NCBI RefSeq assembly: GCF_030757795.1
Contig: NZ_JAUQWH010000003.1
Coordinates: 1 to 64,000, forward strand
Origin: Actinoplanes oryzae
Lineage (GTDB): Bacteria; Actinomycetota; Actinomycetes; Mycobacteriales; Micromonosporaceae
Direction of reading: 5' to 3'
DNA: 64,000 nt
Both the position numbers and the translations under genes were made by a program. Within the stretch, counting starts at the first letter, position 1, and each line of letters begins with the position of its first letter. Under the pieces are notes generated by a model, which worked only from the letters and a program-made list of their open reading frames with translations, was not told the origin of the DNA and did no database searches. Below, in pieces: positions 37,701-45,459 of the stretch.

Positions 37701-38268
37701 ATTCGCGCAGCTGACCCGCGAGCTGGACGGCGGGCGGGGCGTCGCGGGTCGCGTACCGGACGATTTCCTCCGGGGTCGTCATCCGCCCGAGCAGCTGCGC
37801 CATGTCCGTCATCGCCTGCTGGATGTCCCCGACCCGGCGTTCCAGGCGCGTCTGCGCGGCACTGCGCGTCCGATCGACCAGCTCGTCGAACACCACCCGG
37901 AAACCGGCCAGCTCGAGCGCAAGGTTGTAGTCGATGCGGCCCAGTTCGCCGGTCTCCTCGTTCCACTGCAGAATCTCGTCGATCTCGCGCCGCAGATACG
38001 CCTCGTCGCCGCTCTCGAACGCCTTCCGGAACGCGGCGCGCACATACTCGTACCGGAACAGCCGCACGACCGGCTCCGGCTTCCCGTAACAGAACTCCAC
38101 GATGGCGTACGTGTAGACGCCCTCGAAGTCGGCCGGCGGACTCTCCGGCGCGAGATGCAGCCGCCGCAGCACCGCGACGACCGACTCCCGCCGCTTCAAC
38201 CGCTCGGCAGCCGGCCGGGCCCCCACGGCAAGAAGCTTGACGAGCGTCGCCGTCTCGACTCCTGTCAT
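34762..38268 (-). CDS. STAND/NACHT ATPase with pentapeptide repeats and C-terminal propeller-like domain
   Basis: I start at ATG 38268 (1168 aa). Residues 1 to ~165 are a helical effector-like region; ~165-330 resemble an Mrr-type restriction-endonuclease fold (VWLVRVPARRGYDTVVVRGV, APDIARMHELRVAHSATEAW) with no clear catalytic D-ExK, so probably inactive. Then comes the NACHT ATPase: Walker A SVLGEFGTGKSWF (near residue 360), Walker B LLLIFDGFDEM (near 445), sensor LLTCRTEHF. Helical winged regions follow, then pentapeptide repeats about 755-822 (ASLAGARLDDVALTGADLTG) and a beta-propeller-like C-terminus. Such proteins are antiphage NLR-like sensors in bacteria. It starts 14 bp after the GH114 gene, so belongs to the polysaccharide operon. 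Confidence 0.87.
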   Translation of the reverse strand: MTGVETATLVKLLAVGARPAAERLKRRESVVAVLRRLHLAPESPPADFEGVYTYAIVEFCYGKPEPVVRLFRYEYVRAAFRKAFESGDEAYLRREIDEILQWNEETGELGRIDYNLALELAGFRVVFDELVDRTRSAAQTRLERRVGDIQQAMTDMAQLLGRMTTPEEIVRYATRDAPPAVQLAGQLREWFAAVEYRITAEVSAGPDEFVWLVRVPARRGYDTVVVRGVGGELSAPDIARMHELRVAHSATEAWAVAPQRISPAARAAATDAVFCYTFDELIDERADFSPYLEWLEAEVRARRLEERYVPLSCAKEEVDDRTRQVAATSIYPWTEGGLDGCAGRWLDDDSKEHLSVLGEFGTGKSWFCLHFAWTLAQQWRAARDAGRKRPRLPLVVPLRDYAKAVSVESLFSEFFFRKHEILPDGYRVFETLNRLGRLLLIFDGFDEMAARVDRQAMINNFWELARAVVPGSKVLLTCRTEHFPEAREGRSVLGARLAASTAALTGEPPQFEVVELRPFDDEQIGRLLSRLTDARTRDVVVAHPGLMDLMRRPVMSELTLAALPTIARGARVDLARVYLYAVRQKLDADIRAERTFTSRADKVFFLCELSWHMLAESVMTINYREIPDRIRASFGPVVREQRDLDHWHYDMMGQTLLVRDADGNYSPAHRSLLEFFAAYKLVASLGVLDPDFLPLMDGDVARLAQPEAPAMFRFSRALADLAAPMVAGGTLPRLISLLAANRDDVAGANLVELIGAVDPAALAGACLDGAALVAADVGARGMSLAGSSLRHASLAGARLDDVALTGADLTGADLTGAEGVGHAGDAVAYFCEETGAERYLLTRRDEIFRRGPDGPVRVYSTTDRVLRVRAFRDGRLLIMPDGDLRGCVVLDPRTGECTEEHTGVRWAEAVDIGGRDFLVLERAGREEVTLDFLDHPGGRPAGTCTLPYPEISHGPDGRGRMIAYAYRPARAEAPWRGALFEFRLSATGTPEPVQRHDVLLDETTELYGPHRPGTLTLMRIGMDGATALDLADLDDGSVRTVHIPLDFWTSRWRWGRRLRPFVVNERGSHAAVLDGAGTRISVVALGDPGRPVWTVGGVPDFTDYTIPPGTDQLVVADAYGRILTYHLITGDLLDEVPWASVVRGARFGGVAGVEAGVLAVLGRCGASA

Positions 38269-38282
38269 GGAGGCGCCCCCTC

Positions 38283-38984
38283 TCAGACGCGGGACAGGGC
38301 CCGGTCGCTCACCACGCACTGCATGCCGAACTGCCGGGCGCGCCGGATCGCGAAGTCGGTCAGCCCGGGATCGTCCGCATAGTCCAACGCGAACAGATCC
38401 AGTTGCAACCCCAGCAGTTGCTCGGCGATCTGGGCGTGGAACTCCAGCACCTCCGGCGGCCACGGGGCGTAGCCGTCGTCGGTCCAGCGGGCCGAGAAGG
38501 ACTCGAAGACCACGCCGTCGACCAGCTCGGCCAGCCGCGGGAGCATGCCGAAGCCGCGGTTGGCCAGCATGTACTCCGGTTCGGCCTCGGTGCGCAGGGC
38601 GGCGACCAGGGTGAGCAGGTGCGGGACGTCCTCGGGGTAGGTGAGCTCGACGTTGAGGGTGTCGAGGAAGAGGCCGTCGAAGCCGTTGGCCAGGGCGTCC
38701 TTGGCCTGGCGGACCACGTGGGCGACCCAGTCGGGGTGGCCGACCCGGACGAAGGCGCCGCCCCAGTCGGGGTTACGCTCGGGCCGCTGCCAGACCGCGG
38801 GCGGGCCCTGGTCCTCCGAGAGGGTCAGGTAGGCGAGGGTCTGCACGCCGCGGCCCTTGAGATAGGCCAGCTCGGCGGCGGAGTAGAAGTCGGGCTGCAG
38901 CACCACGCGCGGATACTCGGCCAGGTCGACCAGGTGCCCGTTGCCGTAGTAGAAGCAGATCGGCGGTCGTTCGTCGAGGTTCAT
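38283..38984 (-). CDS. GH114-like protein (cytoplasmic), 233 aa
   Basis: The product is a TIM-barrel of the endo-alpha-1,4-polygalactosaminidase/GH114 type: PPICFYYGNGHLVDLAEYPR, VQTLAYLTLSEDQGP, ANGFDGLFLDTLNVELTYPE (catalytic Asp region), DYADDPGLTDFAIRRARQFG. There is no signal peptide, unlike the second copy at 41217-42110, so it may be cytoplasmic or non-catalytic. Its ATG overlaps the stop of the upstream epimerase (ATGA). Confidence 0.85.
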   Translation of the reverse strand: MNLDERPPICFYYGNGHLVDLAEYPRVVLQPDFYSAAELAYLKGRGVQTLAYLTLSEDQGPPAVWQRPERNPDWGGAFVRVGHPDWVAHVVRQAKDALANGFDGLFLDTLNVELTYPEDVPHLLTLVAALRTEAEPEYMLANRGFGMLPRLAELVDGVVFESFSARWTDDGYAPWPPEVLEFHAQIAEQLLGLQLDLFALDYADDPGLTDFAIRRARQFGMQCVVSDRALSRV

Positions 38985-39928
38985 GCCGGCCTCCCGTGCT
39001 CGGCGTACCAGTCGAAGGTGGCGCGCACCCCGTCCTCCAGCGGGACCTTGGGCTCGTAGCCGGTGAGGGCGCGCAGTCTGGTCAGATCGGGGCAGCGGCG
39101 GTGCACGGATCCCGGCGGCGCGGGCTGCGGATCCAGGTCCGCCTTCGCGGAGGCCGCGCGCAACACGAGAGCGGCCAGGTCGGCGATCAGCGTCTCCTCC
39201 CGGTCGTTGCCGATGTGGACGATCTGCCCGGCCGCCTCGGGGACGCCCATCAGCCGCACGATCGCCTCGACCGCGTCGTCGACGTGGCAGAAGGCGCGGT
39301 ACTGGTCCGCACCCGGCACGCGGAACGGATTCTCCCCGGCCAGGGCGCGCAGGGACATCTCGGGGATCACGTGGTCGGCGCCCATCCGCGGCCCGTACAC
39401 GTTGTGGAAGCGGCCCACCACGGCCTCGAAGCCCCGCGCCCGCGCGGTGTGCAGGAAGGCGGCTTCGCCGAGGAGCTTGCTGACCGCGTACGCGAACCGC
39501 GGCGCCGTCACGTCCGAGATCATCGTGGCGGCGTCCTCGCCGGTCGGCACCGCGACCACGCCCGCGTCGACGCCGCCCGCGTAGACCTCGCTCGTGGACG
39601 CGAAGAAGACCCGTTCCCCCGGGGCGACCCAGTCGAGCAGGTGCAGGGCGGACAGCGTGTTGACCCGGACCACCCGGGCGGGATCCCGTTCGACGTTGCG
39701 CACACCCACGACCGCGGCGAGCAGATACACCTGGTCCCAGCCGTGGGGCAGGGCGGCGTACGAGGCGGGGTCCGTCAGGTCCGCGGAGATCAGCTCCACG
39801 TCCAGCCGGAAGTCGTGGCGTCCCCGCGAGAAGTCGTCGACGATCGTGACCTCGTGACCGTCGGCCAGGAGGCGGCGCGCGAGGTGCAGCCCGATGAAGC
39901 CGGCGCCGCCGAGCAGCAGCGATCTCAT
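38981..39928 (-). CDS. NAD-dependent nucleotide-sugar epimerase/dehydratase (SDR)
   Basis: The 315-residue enzyme has the Rossmann LLLGGAGFIGLHLARRLL, the Ser/Thr of FFASTSEVYAGG and the YxxxK pair in FAYAVSKLLGEAAFLH. It resembles UDP-glucose/UDP-N-acetylglucosamine 4-epimerases and UDP-glucuronate decarboxylases; the first would supply UDP-Gal/GalNAc for a galactosamine polymer. ATG overlaps the stop of the dehydrogenase (ATGA). The long frame read through upstream genes is a shadow. Confidence 0.93.
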   Translation of the reverse strand: MRSLLLGGAGFIGLHLARRLLADGHEVTIVDDFSRGRHDFRLDVELISADLTDPASYAALPHGWDQVYLLAAVVGVRNVERDPARVVRVNTLSALHLLDWVAPGERVFFASTSEVYAGGVDAGVVAVPTGEDAATMISDVTAPRFAYAVSKLLGEAAFLHTARARGFEAVVGRFHNVYGPRMGADHVIPEMSLRALAGENPFRVPGADQYRAFCHVDDAVEAIVRLMGVPEAAGQIVHIGNDREETLIADLAALVLRAASAKADLDPQPAPPGSVHRRCPDLTRLRALTGYEPKVPLEDGVRATFDWYAEHGRPA

Positions 39929-41226
39929 GCGGCCACCGCCGGAAGGTATCCCAGGCCCGCGTAGCGGATCCCGAGCGCCGTGATCGCGGACTCGTCGAGG
40001 ATCCGCCACGAGTCGAAGATCAGCGCCGGCCGGTGCGTGCCCAGCAGCGCGGTCACCGACAGCGCCCGGTAGTCCGGATGGTCGTTGATGACCAGCACGG
40101 CGTCGCTGTCCGCGAACGCCTTGTCGAGGCTGACGGGTTCGCCGCCGTACTGGCGGATGACGGCGTCGCTGACCATCGGGTCGTGCCCGGTGACCGCGAT
40201 GCCCGCGGCCGAGAAGACCGGCATCATGTCCGCGATCGGCGTGCCCCGCATGTCGTCGGTGGGCGGCCAGCCCTTGTACGCCCACCCGAGCACCGCGAGC
40301 CGCAACCCGCGCGTCCGGCCCGAGGAAGCCAGCAGTCCCACGACCGTCTCGGCCACGTGCACCGGCAGGAACTCGTTGAGCGCCCGCGCCCGCCCGACGA
40401 GGAACGGCTCGTACCCCGCGGCGCTGTCGAGCATGATGTACGGATCCTTCGACAGGCACCCGCCGCCGACGTATCCCGGCTTGGCGAGATCGGGCCGCGG
40501 ATAGCCGGCGTTGGCCGCCCGCAGCACCTCGAGCGGATCCAGCCGGTGCTGTTCGGCGATCAGGGCGATCTCGTTCCCGTACGAGTAGATCAGGTCGGTG
40601 TGGCAGTTGTTCGCGAGCTTGACCATCTCGGCCGCCTCGAGGCTGGACACCTCGACCACGGTCTGCGCCAGCCCGCCGAAGAACGCCACGGCCGCCCGCA
40701 GGCTCGCGTCGTCGAGTCCGCCGATCACCTGCGGCAGCTCGACCAGCTCGCGCAGCGCCTGCCCCTGGATCGTCCGCTCGGGCGCCATGACCAGCTTGAC
40801 GTCGTCGCCCCACGCGGCGCGCAGCTCGGGCAGCACGACGGCACGGCTGGTCCCGATCGGCACCGTGCTGCGCACGACGACGAGCGTGCCCGGCCGGCAC
40901 GTCGCCGCGACGCTGCGGGCCGCCGCCGCGAGGTTGGCGAGGTTGGGCCGCCGCGTCGCCTCGTCCACCGGCGTGGACACGCTGATCACGGCGACGTCGA
41001 CGGTGTCGCGCGGCAGCTCGGCGGCCACGTGGATCCGCGAGCCGACGTGCGCCGCGAAGATCTCCTCGACGCCGGGCTCGAAGATGTGCGACCGGCCCTG
41101 TCCCAGGGTCTCGATCACCCGGGGCGACACGTCCGCCCCGTGCACGGTGAAACCGCGATCGGCGAGGGCCGCGGTCAGGGTCAGCCCGACGTAGCCGAGG
41201 CCGACGACTCCGATGGTCAGTGGCAT
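39925..41226 (-). CDS. Nucleotide-sugar 6-dehydrogenase (UDP-Glc/UDP-HexNAc type)
   Basis: The 433-residue protein has the dehydrogenase motifs IGVVGLGYVGLTLTAALADR, RSTVPIGTSRAVVLPE, the Glu site LVMAPERTIQGQALREL, EMVKLANNCHTDLIYSYGNE and the catalytic Cys of GYVGGGCLSKDPYIML. The C-terminal dimer and UDP-binding region follows (LRLAVLGWAYKGWPPTDDMR). It oxidises a UDP-hexose or N-acetylhexosamine to a uronic acid with NAD. The HNC and SKDP features resemble WecC (UDP-ManNAc dehydrogenase) more than Ugd. Its start overlaps the end of the upstream GH114 gene by 10 bp. Confidence 0.95.
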   Translation of the reverse strand: MPLTIGVVGLGYVGLTLTAALADRGFTVHGADVSPRVIETLGQGRSHIFEPGVEEIFAAHVGSRIHVAAELPRDTVDVAVISVSTPVDEATRRPNLANLAAAARSVAATCRPGTLVVVRSTVPIGTSRAVVLPELRAAWGDDVKLVMAPERTIQGQALRELVELPQVIGGLDDASLRAAVAFFGGLAQTVVEVSSLEAAEMVKLANNCHTDLIYSYGNEIALIAEQHRLDPLEVLRAANAGYPRPDLAKPGYVGGGCLSKDPYIMLDSAAGYEPFLVGRARALNEFLPVHVAETVVGLLASSGRTRGLRLAVLGWAYKGWPPTDDMRGTPIADMMPVFSAAGIAVTGHDPMVSDAVIRQYGGEPVSLDKAFADSDAVLVINDHPDYRALSVTALLGTHRPALIFDSWRILDESAITALGIRYAGLGYLPAVAA

Positions 41227-42110
41227 CTCTGCTCCTTGGATGAGGGACGGTCCAGGGCGCGCACGGTGACCGTGCCGGCGAACCGTTCGGTGCGGTAGTG
41301 CGAGCAGGCGGCGCGGACGTCCGCCGGCCGGGTCGCGTAGTCGACGCTGAGCACGAACTTCCCGGCGTCACGCAGCGCGCGGGTCTCGGCGAGGTTCTCC
41401 GCGCACCAGTCCTCGGTGCAGCGGTCGTCGGTGGCCCGGTAGAACAGCTCCTCCATGCCGATCCCGTCGATCGCCGCGGTGTATCCCTTCTGGCGGCGCA
41501 GCTCGGGCGAGTTCTGCGGCACGATGAGGAAGCCCGGCCGGCGCTCCTTGGCGTACGCGCTGATCCGCGCGACGAGCCCGGCCATGTCCGCGGCCAGGGC
41601 GTCCCGGTCGCGCCCCGGCGTGAAGGCCAGGTCGATCTCCTCGTACGCCAGCGGGGTGTCCAGGTAGACGCCGTCGAACCCGGCGGCCAGGGCCCGGTCG
41701 GCGCGCGGCCGCACGACCAGGTCCCACCAGCGCTCGTCGTAGTAGCGGACGAAGTACTCCCCCGGCCAGTCCCGCCATTCGTTGGCGAGCAGATCGGATG
41801 CCGCCGAGCGCACGGCGGGATACTCGGGGCGGAAGTCCTCGATGCTGCCGATCTCGAAGTAGGCGAGCACCCGCTTGCCCGTGGCGCGGACCTCCTCGAT
41901 CTCGTCGCGGGTGAACCAGTCGTCGTGCGCGTCGCGGGCCAGGTCGACGACGACGAGCTGCCAGTCGCCGGCCGCGAGCTCATCGAGCCGCCCGCCGGCG
42001 TAGCCCTGCAGCTGGTAGGCCCACGAGCGCAGCGGGCCGGGCGGTGCCGGGGGCGCGGACGAGCACGCCGTCAGCAGCACGACGGCGGCGAGCAGGGCCC
42101 GGCGGATCAC
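41217..42110 (-). CDS. GH114-like lipoprotein, endo-alpha-1,4-polygalactosaminidase
   Basis: The GTG at 42110 gives a short lipoprotein signal MIRRALLAAVVLLTACSSAP with lipobox LTAC. The barrel shows SWAYQLQGYAGGRLDELAAG, LVVVDLARD, KRVLAYFEIGSIEDFRPEYP, FDGVYLDTPLAYEEIDLAF, IVPQNSPELRRQKGYTAAID and FVLSVDYA. This is the fold of PelA-type and fungal Ega3 hydrolases, which cut alpha-1,4-linked galactosamine polymers. It is anchored on the outside of the membrane, where it could trim or release the polymer. GTGA overlap with the upstream epimerase. Confidence 0.92.
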   Translation of the reverse strand: MIRRALLAAVVLLTACSSAPPAPPGPLRSWAYQLQGYAGGRLDELAAGDWQLVVVDLARDAHDDWFTRDEIEEVRATGKRVLAYFEIGSIEDFRPEYPAVRSAASDLLANEWRDWPGEYFVRYYDERWWDLVVRPRADRALAAGFDGVYLDTPLAYEEIDLAFTPGRDRDALAADMAGLVARISAYAKERRPGFLIVPQNSPELRRQKGYTAAIDGIGMEELFYRATDDRCTEDWCAENLAETRALRDAGKFVLSVDYATRPADVRAACSHYRTERFAGTVTVRALDRPSSKEQRCH

Positions 42111-42982
42111 CCCGCGGCCCAGATCGCGGACACGGACGCGGCGAGGTCGTGCGCGGGCTTCCAGCCGAAGTCGGCGCCCGCCCGGGAGATGTCGGCCTGG
42201 ATCCAGTCGACCGCGGCGGAGCGTTGCGGCCCGGTCCCGGCCTCGTGCACGGTCCCGGACCAGCCGGCGGCCCGGGCGAGCAACCCCACCGCCTCGCGTA
42301 CGGTCACCGCCCGCCCGCTGCCCGCGTTGTACACCCGATGCGTCACCGTGGATGCCGTGACGGCCGCGCGGATCAGCGACGCCACGTCCCGCACGTCGAC
42401 GAAGTCCCGGTACGCCCCGAGCGGACCCAGGGTGATGTCGGTGGCACCCGTTCCCAGGGCCTCGCGGATCCGGTAGGCCGCGCGCCCGAGCACGTTCTCG
42501 GCCGGCTGCCCCGCGCCGATCGGGTTGAACACGCGCACCGACACCGTGTCCGCCCGCCCCGCCTCCCCCGCGAGCGTGAACAGCCTCGTCCCGGCGACGT
42601 GGCTCACCCCGTACGCCCCGACGGGGTCGAGCCGCTCGTCCTCGCGCACCGCGTGACCGTGCGGCACGATGCCGTACTCCCCGGCGGAGCCCAGCCGGAC
42701 CAGCCGCGCCGCCGGGACCGCCTCCGCGGCCGCGGCCACCAGCTTGGCCGCGACCAGGGCGTTGGCCCGCAGCAGCGCCTCGTCCGACCCGCCCAGCGCG
42801 CCCACGCAGCTGACCACGGCATCGGGCCGTTCCGAGCGGAAGAGCGCCACCAGCGCGTCGTGGTCCCCGGCGATCAGGTCGTGCCTCGAGCGGCCCGGGC
42901 AGACCACGTCGCCCTCGTGCGCGAGCGCCTCCCGCACGTGCCGCCCGATGAACCCGGACGCGCCGAACAACACCGTCTTCAC
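42107..42982 (-). CDS. SDR epimerase/dehydratase with His in place of the catalytic Lys
   Basis: The 291-residue protein has the NAD Rossmann start TVLFGASGFIGRHVREALAH, RLVRLGSAGEYG, then YGVSHVAGTRLFTLAG where the usual YxxxK is YGVSH, and VRVFNPIGAGQPAENVLGRA. The Lys-to-His change at the catalytic site is clear in the codon (CAC). It may be a binding protein or an altered catalyst. ATGA overlap with the nucleotidyltransferase; it is the sixth gene from the 3' end of this operon. Confidence 0.9.
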   Translation of the reverse strand: MKTVLFGASGFIGRHVREALAHEGDVVCPGRSRHDLIAGDHDALVALFRSERPDAVVSCVGALGGSDEALLRANALVAAKLVAAAAEAVPAARLVRLGSAGEYGIVPHGHAVREDERLDPVGAYGVSHVAGTRLFTLAGEAGRADTVSVRVFNPIGAGQPAENVLGRAAYRIREALGTGATDITLGPLGAYRDFVDVRDVASLIRAAVTASTVTHRVYNAGSGRAVTVREAVGLLARAAGWSGTVHEAGTGPQRSAAVDWIQADISRAGADFGWKPAHDLAASVSAIWAAG

Positions 42983-43707
42983 ACCGGCTCACCCGCTCGC
43001 TCCCGCAGCAGCCGCGGCCGGATCTCGTCGAAGCTGCGGTTGGCCTCGTCGTAGTCCTCCGGGCGCCCGATGTCGAGCCAGAACCCGGCGAACGGATACG
43101 TCGCCGGGTACGAGCCGCGGTCCAGCAGATCCAGCACGAGCTGGTCGAACCCGAAGCACAACCCCGGCGGGTACGGCGCCAGGGTGCGCCGCGACATCCC
43201 GTACACGCCCATGCTGACGCGGTAGTGCAGGTCCGGCTTCTCGCGGAAGCCGACGATCCGCGACGCCTCGACGTCGAGCACCCCGAAGTCGACCCGGTGC
43301 ACCCGCTCGGCGATGGCGACGGTGAGCCCGCTGCCCGCCAGGACGTGCTGGTGCAGCAGGTCGCCGTAGTCCAGGTCGGTCAGGATGTCGCCGTTCATGA
43401 CGAGGAAGTGCTCGGGCAGCCGGTCCTTGAGCCCGAACAGCGGCCCCACCGTCGACAGTGGCCGGTCCTCCTCGACGTAGCCGACGTCGAGCCCCCAGCG
43501 GGCGCCGTCGCCGACGAACGCGCGGATGAGCGGGCCGAGATGGTTGATGGCCAGGGTCACCGAGGTGAACCCGCTGGTGGCGAGCTGCTCGAGGACGATC
43601 TCGAGGATCGCGTGCTTGTCGCCGATGGGCATGAGCGGCTTGGGCAGCGTCGTGGTGTACGGCCGCAGCCGCACCCCCTTGCCGCCGGCGAGTATCACCG
43701 CGTGCAT
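42979..43707 (-). CDS. Sugar-1-phosphate nucleotidyltransferase
   Basis: The 242-residue protein starts MHAVILAGGKGVRLRPYTTT with the signature pyrophosphorylase loop and KPLMPIGDKHAILE, then MNGDILTDLDYGDLL and FVLDLLD-like region. It forms an NDP-sugar (glucose-1-phosphate or related) that supplies the polymer. It starts about 18 bp after the membrane protein stop and overlaps the downstream epimerase start (ATGA). Confidence 0.94.
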   Translation of the reverse strand: MHAVILAGGKGVRLRPYTTTLPKPLMPIGDKHAILEIVLEQLATSGFTSVTLAINHLGPLIRAFVGDGARWGLDVGYVEEDRPLSTVGPLFGLKDRLPEHFLVMNGDILTDLDYGDLLHQHVLAGSGLTVAIAERVHRVDFGVLDVEASRIVGFREKPDLHYRVSMGVYGMSRRTLAPYPPGLCFGFDQLVLDLLDRGSYPATYPFAGFWLDIGRPEDYDEANRSFDEIRPRLLRERAGEPV

Positions 43708-43725
43708 GGCTCCCCCTCCAGTGAA

Positions 43726-45459
43726 CTACCGGTAGTGGCGTACCTGGCCCACGTGGCGGGACAGGCCGATCAGGAACAGAACGTGCAGCGCGAGCACGCT
43801 GACGAGGTAGAGCGTCGTGTCCGTCACCGGCCGCCCGGTCATCCCGAGCAGCGGTGCGGCACCGAGGACGGCGCCCACGCCGACGTGCAGGGCGAGGGCG
43901 GCCAGCATCGCGCCGCAGAGCAGCCCGAAGCGCTCGAAGCCGGCGAGCAGGAAGGCCACGTAGTACGCCCCGGCCAGGGCGACGTGCGCGGCGATGAGGA
44001 ACAGCCCCTCGGGGGTGAGCCGGCCGAGCATCCCGAGCACGGCGGCGAGCCCCAGACCGAGGCCGGCCGGGACGAGCAGGCAGGCGACGGTCTCCCGGCG
44101 GATCGCGCGCCACAGCGCCTGCTGGAACAGCGACGGCGCGTGATAGCGGTGGGTCAGCAGGACGGCCTGCGCCCGGAAGCCCTCGGCGCGCCACTCGACG
44201 AAGCCCATGGCGAGGATCAGCGGCGCCACGGCGACCGCCAGATCGAGCCGGGTCGGCAGATAGGGCGCCTCCGCGTGCAGCAGCAGCGCCGCCGAGCATG
44301 CGCCGTAGGCGGTGATGCCGCCCAGCCCCGCCGCCCGGTGCCGCAGCAACGGGAGCGCCGGGGGCTCGCCGTCGTCGCCACGCCCGCGCGTGAGCCACAG
44401 CGACACGCCGAAGGCGGCGGTCACCCCGGCGACGGCGGTCCCGATCGCGACCGGCCCGGCCTGCGCGCCGACGACCAGGTACGCGATCCCGCCCACCACC
44501 GCGGGCACCATGAGCGCCGCCTGCAGCCCCTCCCGGCGGTGGAACATGAAGATCGTCCCGGCGAGCTGATAGGTGAGCTGACCCGCGGCGAGCAGGACGA
44601 GTCCCCAGCCGCCGCCCGTCCCCAGCATGATCAGCACGCCGGCGACGGCACCGAGCGCCGGGGCGACCAGGGCCGCGAACAGCAGCAGCCGGGACGCCGC
44701 CCGCGGCCGCCACGAGCCGAGCAGCTTGTACGCGGCGAACGCGGCCGTCCCGGCGTACACCCAGCCCAGGGCGCCCGCGACGGTGACCGCGAGCACGACG
44801 GCCCGCGGGTCCAGCACCACGAGGACGGCCGGGAAGACGGCGGCCGGCAGGGCGTACAGGGGGCCGTGGGCCAGCACCCGGACGCTCTCCCGCCGGTCCC
44901 GGCGGGGCAGCACCGGCGCCGGGCCGTCCTGGGCGGGCGGGCCGAGCCGCCGGTAGACCTGCAGGGCCAGGGCGAAGACGTCGCTGAAGCCGTACGCCAC
45001 CCGGGCGATGCGATCGGTCAGCCCCTCCGCCTCGAGGGCCGCGGCCACCTGCAGCTCGTCGACCGCCTTGGCCAGCCGGGGCCGCATCCGGTCGACCAAC
45101 TCGTCGAGCGGGTCCGCGGAGACGCCCGGCCGCAGGAGCTCCGGGCTCTCGGGGGCGCCGGGCGGGCGCGCGGGCCCCGGCGGGCTGCTCCGGCGCCCCC
45201 GGCGCTGCCGGGGCACCGCGGTCGACGCCGGGACGCCGGTGTCGATCCGGATCCGCGTGGTCCGGCCGCCGGCATCGATGACCTGGGTCTGCTCACCCGG
45301 GACGATGATCTGGGTCTGCTCGCCCGGGACGATGATCTGGGTCCGATCGCCGGGAAAGATGATCCGCGTCGCGTCGGGTTCCTGGCCGTCGACGCTGATC
45401 GCCGGCTCCCGTGCACGGATGATCTGGGTCGCGTCCGGTTCCTGCTCGTCGACGCTCAT
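43726..45459 (-). CDS. Multi-TM polysaccharide-associated membrane protein with TQII-repeat tail
   Basis: The ATG 45459 overlaps the GT4 stop (ATGA). Residues 1 to ~70 hold repeated T-Q/R-I-I units (DATQIIRARE, DATRIIFPGDR, TQIIVPGEQ twice, TQVIDAG), then a Pro-rich linker, a small helical region (VAAALEAEGLTDRIARVAYG) and at least ten membrane segments. No homology to PelG can be asserted, but the position after a PelF-like glycosyltransferase matches. It may be the export or scaffold component. The repeat Thr residues at pThr+3 Ile spacing match FHA-domain ligands and suggest kinase control. Confidence 0.8.
   Translation of the reverse strand: MSVDEQEPDATQIIRAREPAISVDGQEPDATRIIFPGDRTQIIVPGEQTQIIVPGEQTQVIDAGGRTTRIRIDTGVPASTAVPRQRRGRRSSPPGPARPPGAPESPELLRPGVSADPLDELVDRMRPRLAKAVDELQVAAALEAEGLTDRIARVAYGFSDVFALALQVYRRLGPPAQDGPAPVLPRRDRRESVRVLAHGPLYALPAAVFPAVLVVLDPRAVVLAVTVAGALGWVYAGTAAFAAYKLLGSWRPRAASRLLLFAALVAPALGAVAGVLIMLGTGGGWGLVLLAAGQLTYQLAGTIFMFHRREGLQAALMVPAVVGGIAYLVVGAQAGPVAIGTAVAGVTAAFGVSLWLTRGRGDDGEPPALPLLRHRAAGLGGITAYGACSAALLLHAEAPYLPTRLDLAVAVAPLILAMGFVEWRAEGFRAQAVLLTHRYHAPSLFQQALWRAIRRETVACLLVPAGLGLGLAAVLGMLGRLTPEGLFLIAAHVALAGAYYVAFLLAGFERFGLLCGAMLAALALHVGVGAVLGAAPLLGMTGRPVTDTTLYLVSVLALHVLFLIGLSRHVGQVRHYR
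45280..45360 (-). repeat. 27-bp tandem repeat encoding TQIIVPGEQ units
   Basis: Three adjoining 27-bp units (45280-45306, 45307-45333, 45334-45360) differ at a few positions; they encode the 9-residue repeats in the N-terminal tail of the membrane protein. Copy number may vary by slippage. Confidence 0.7.

Noticed and set aside
38981..41983. A single 1000-residue minus-strand protein joining the epimerase to upstream sequence
   Set aside because: Only its last 315 residues form the SDR enzyme; the upstream part is out of frame with the dehydrogenase and GH114 genes that occupy that DNA.
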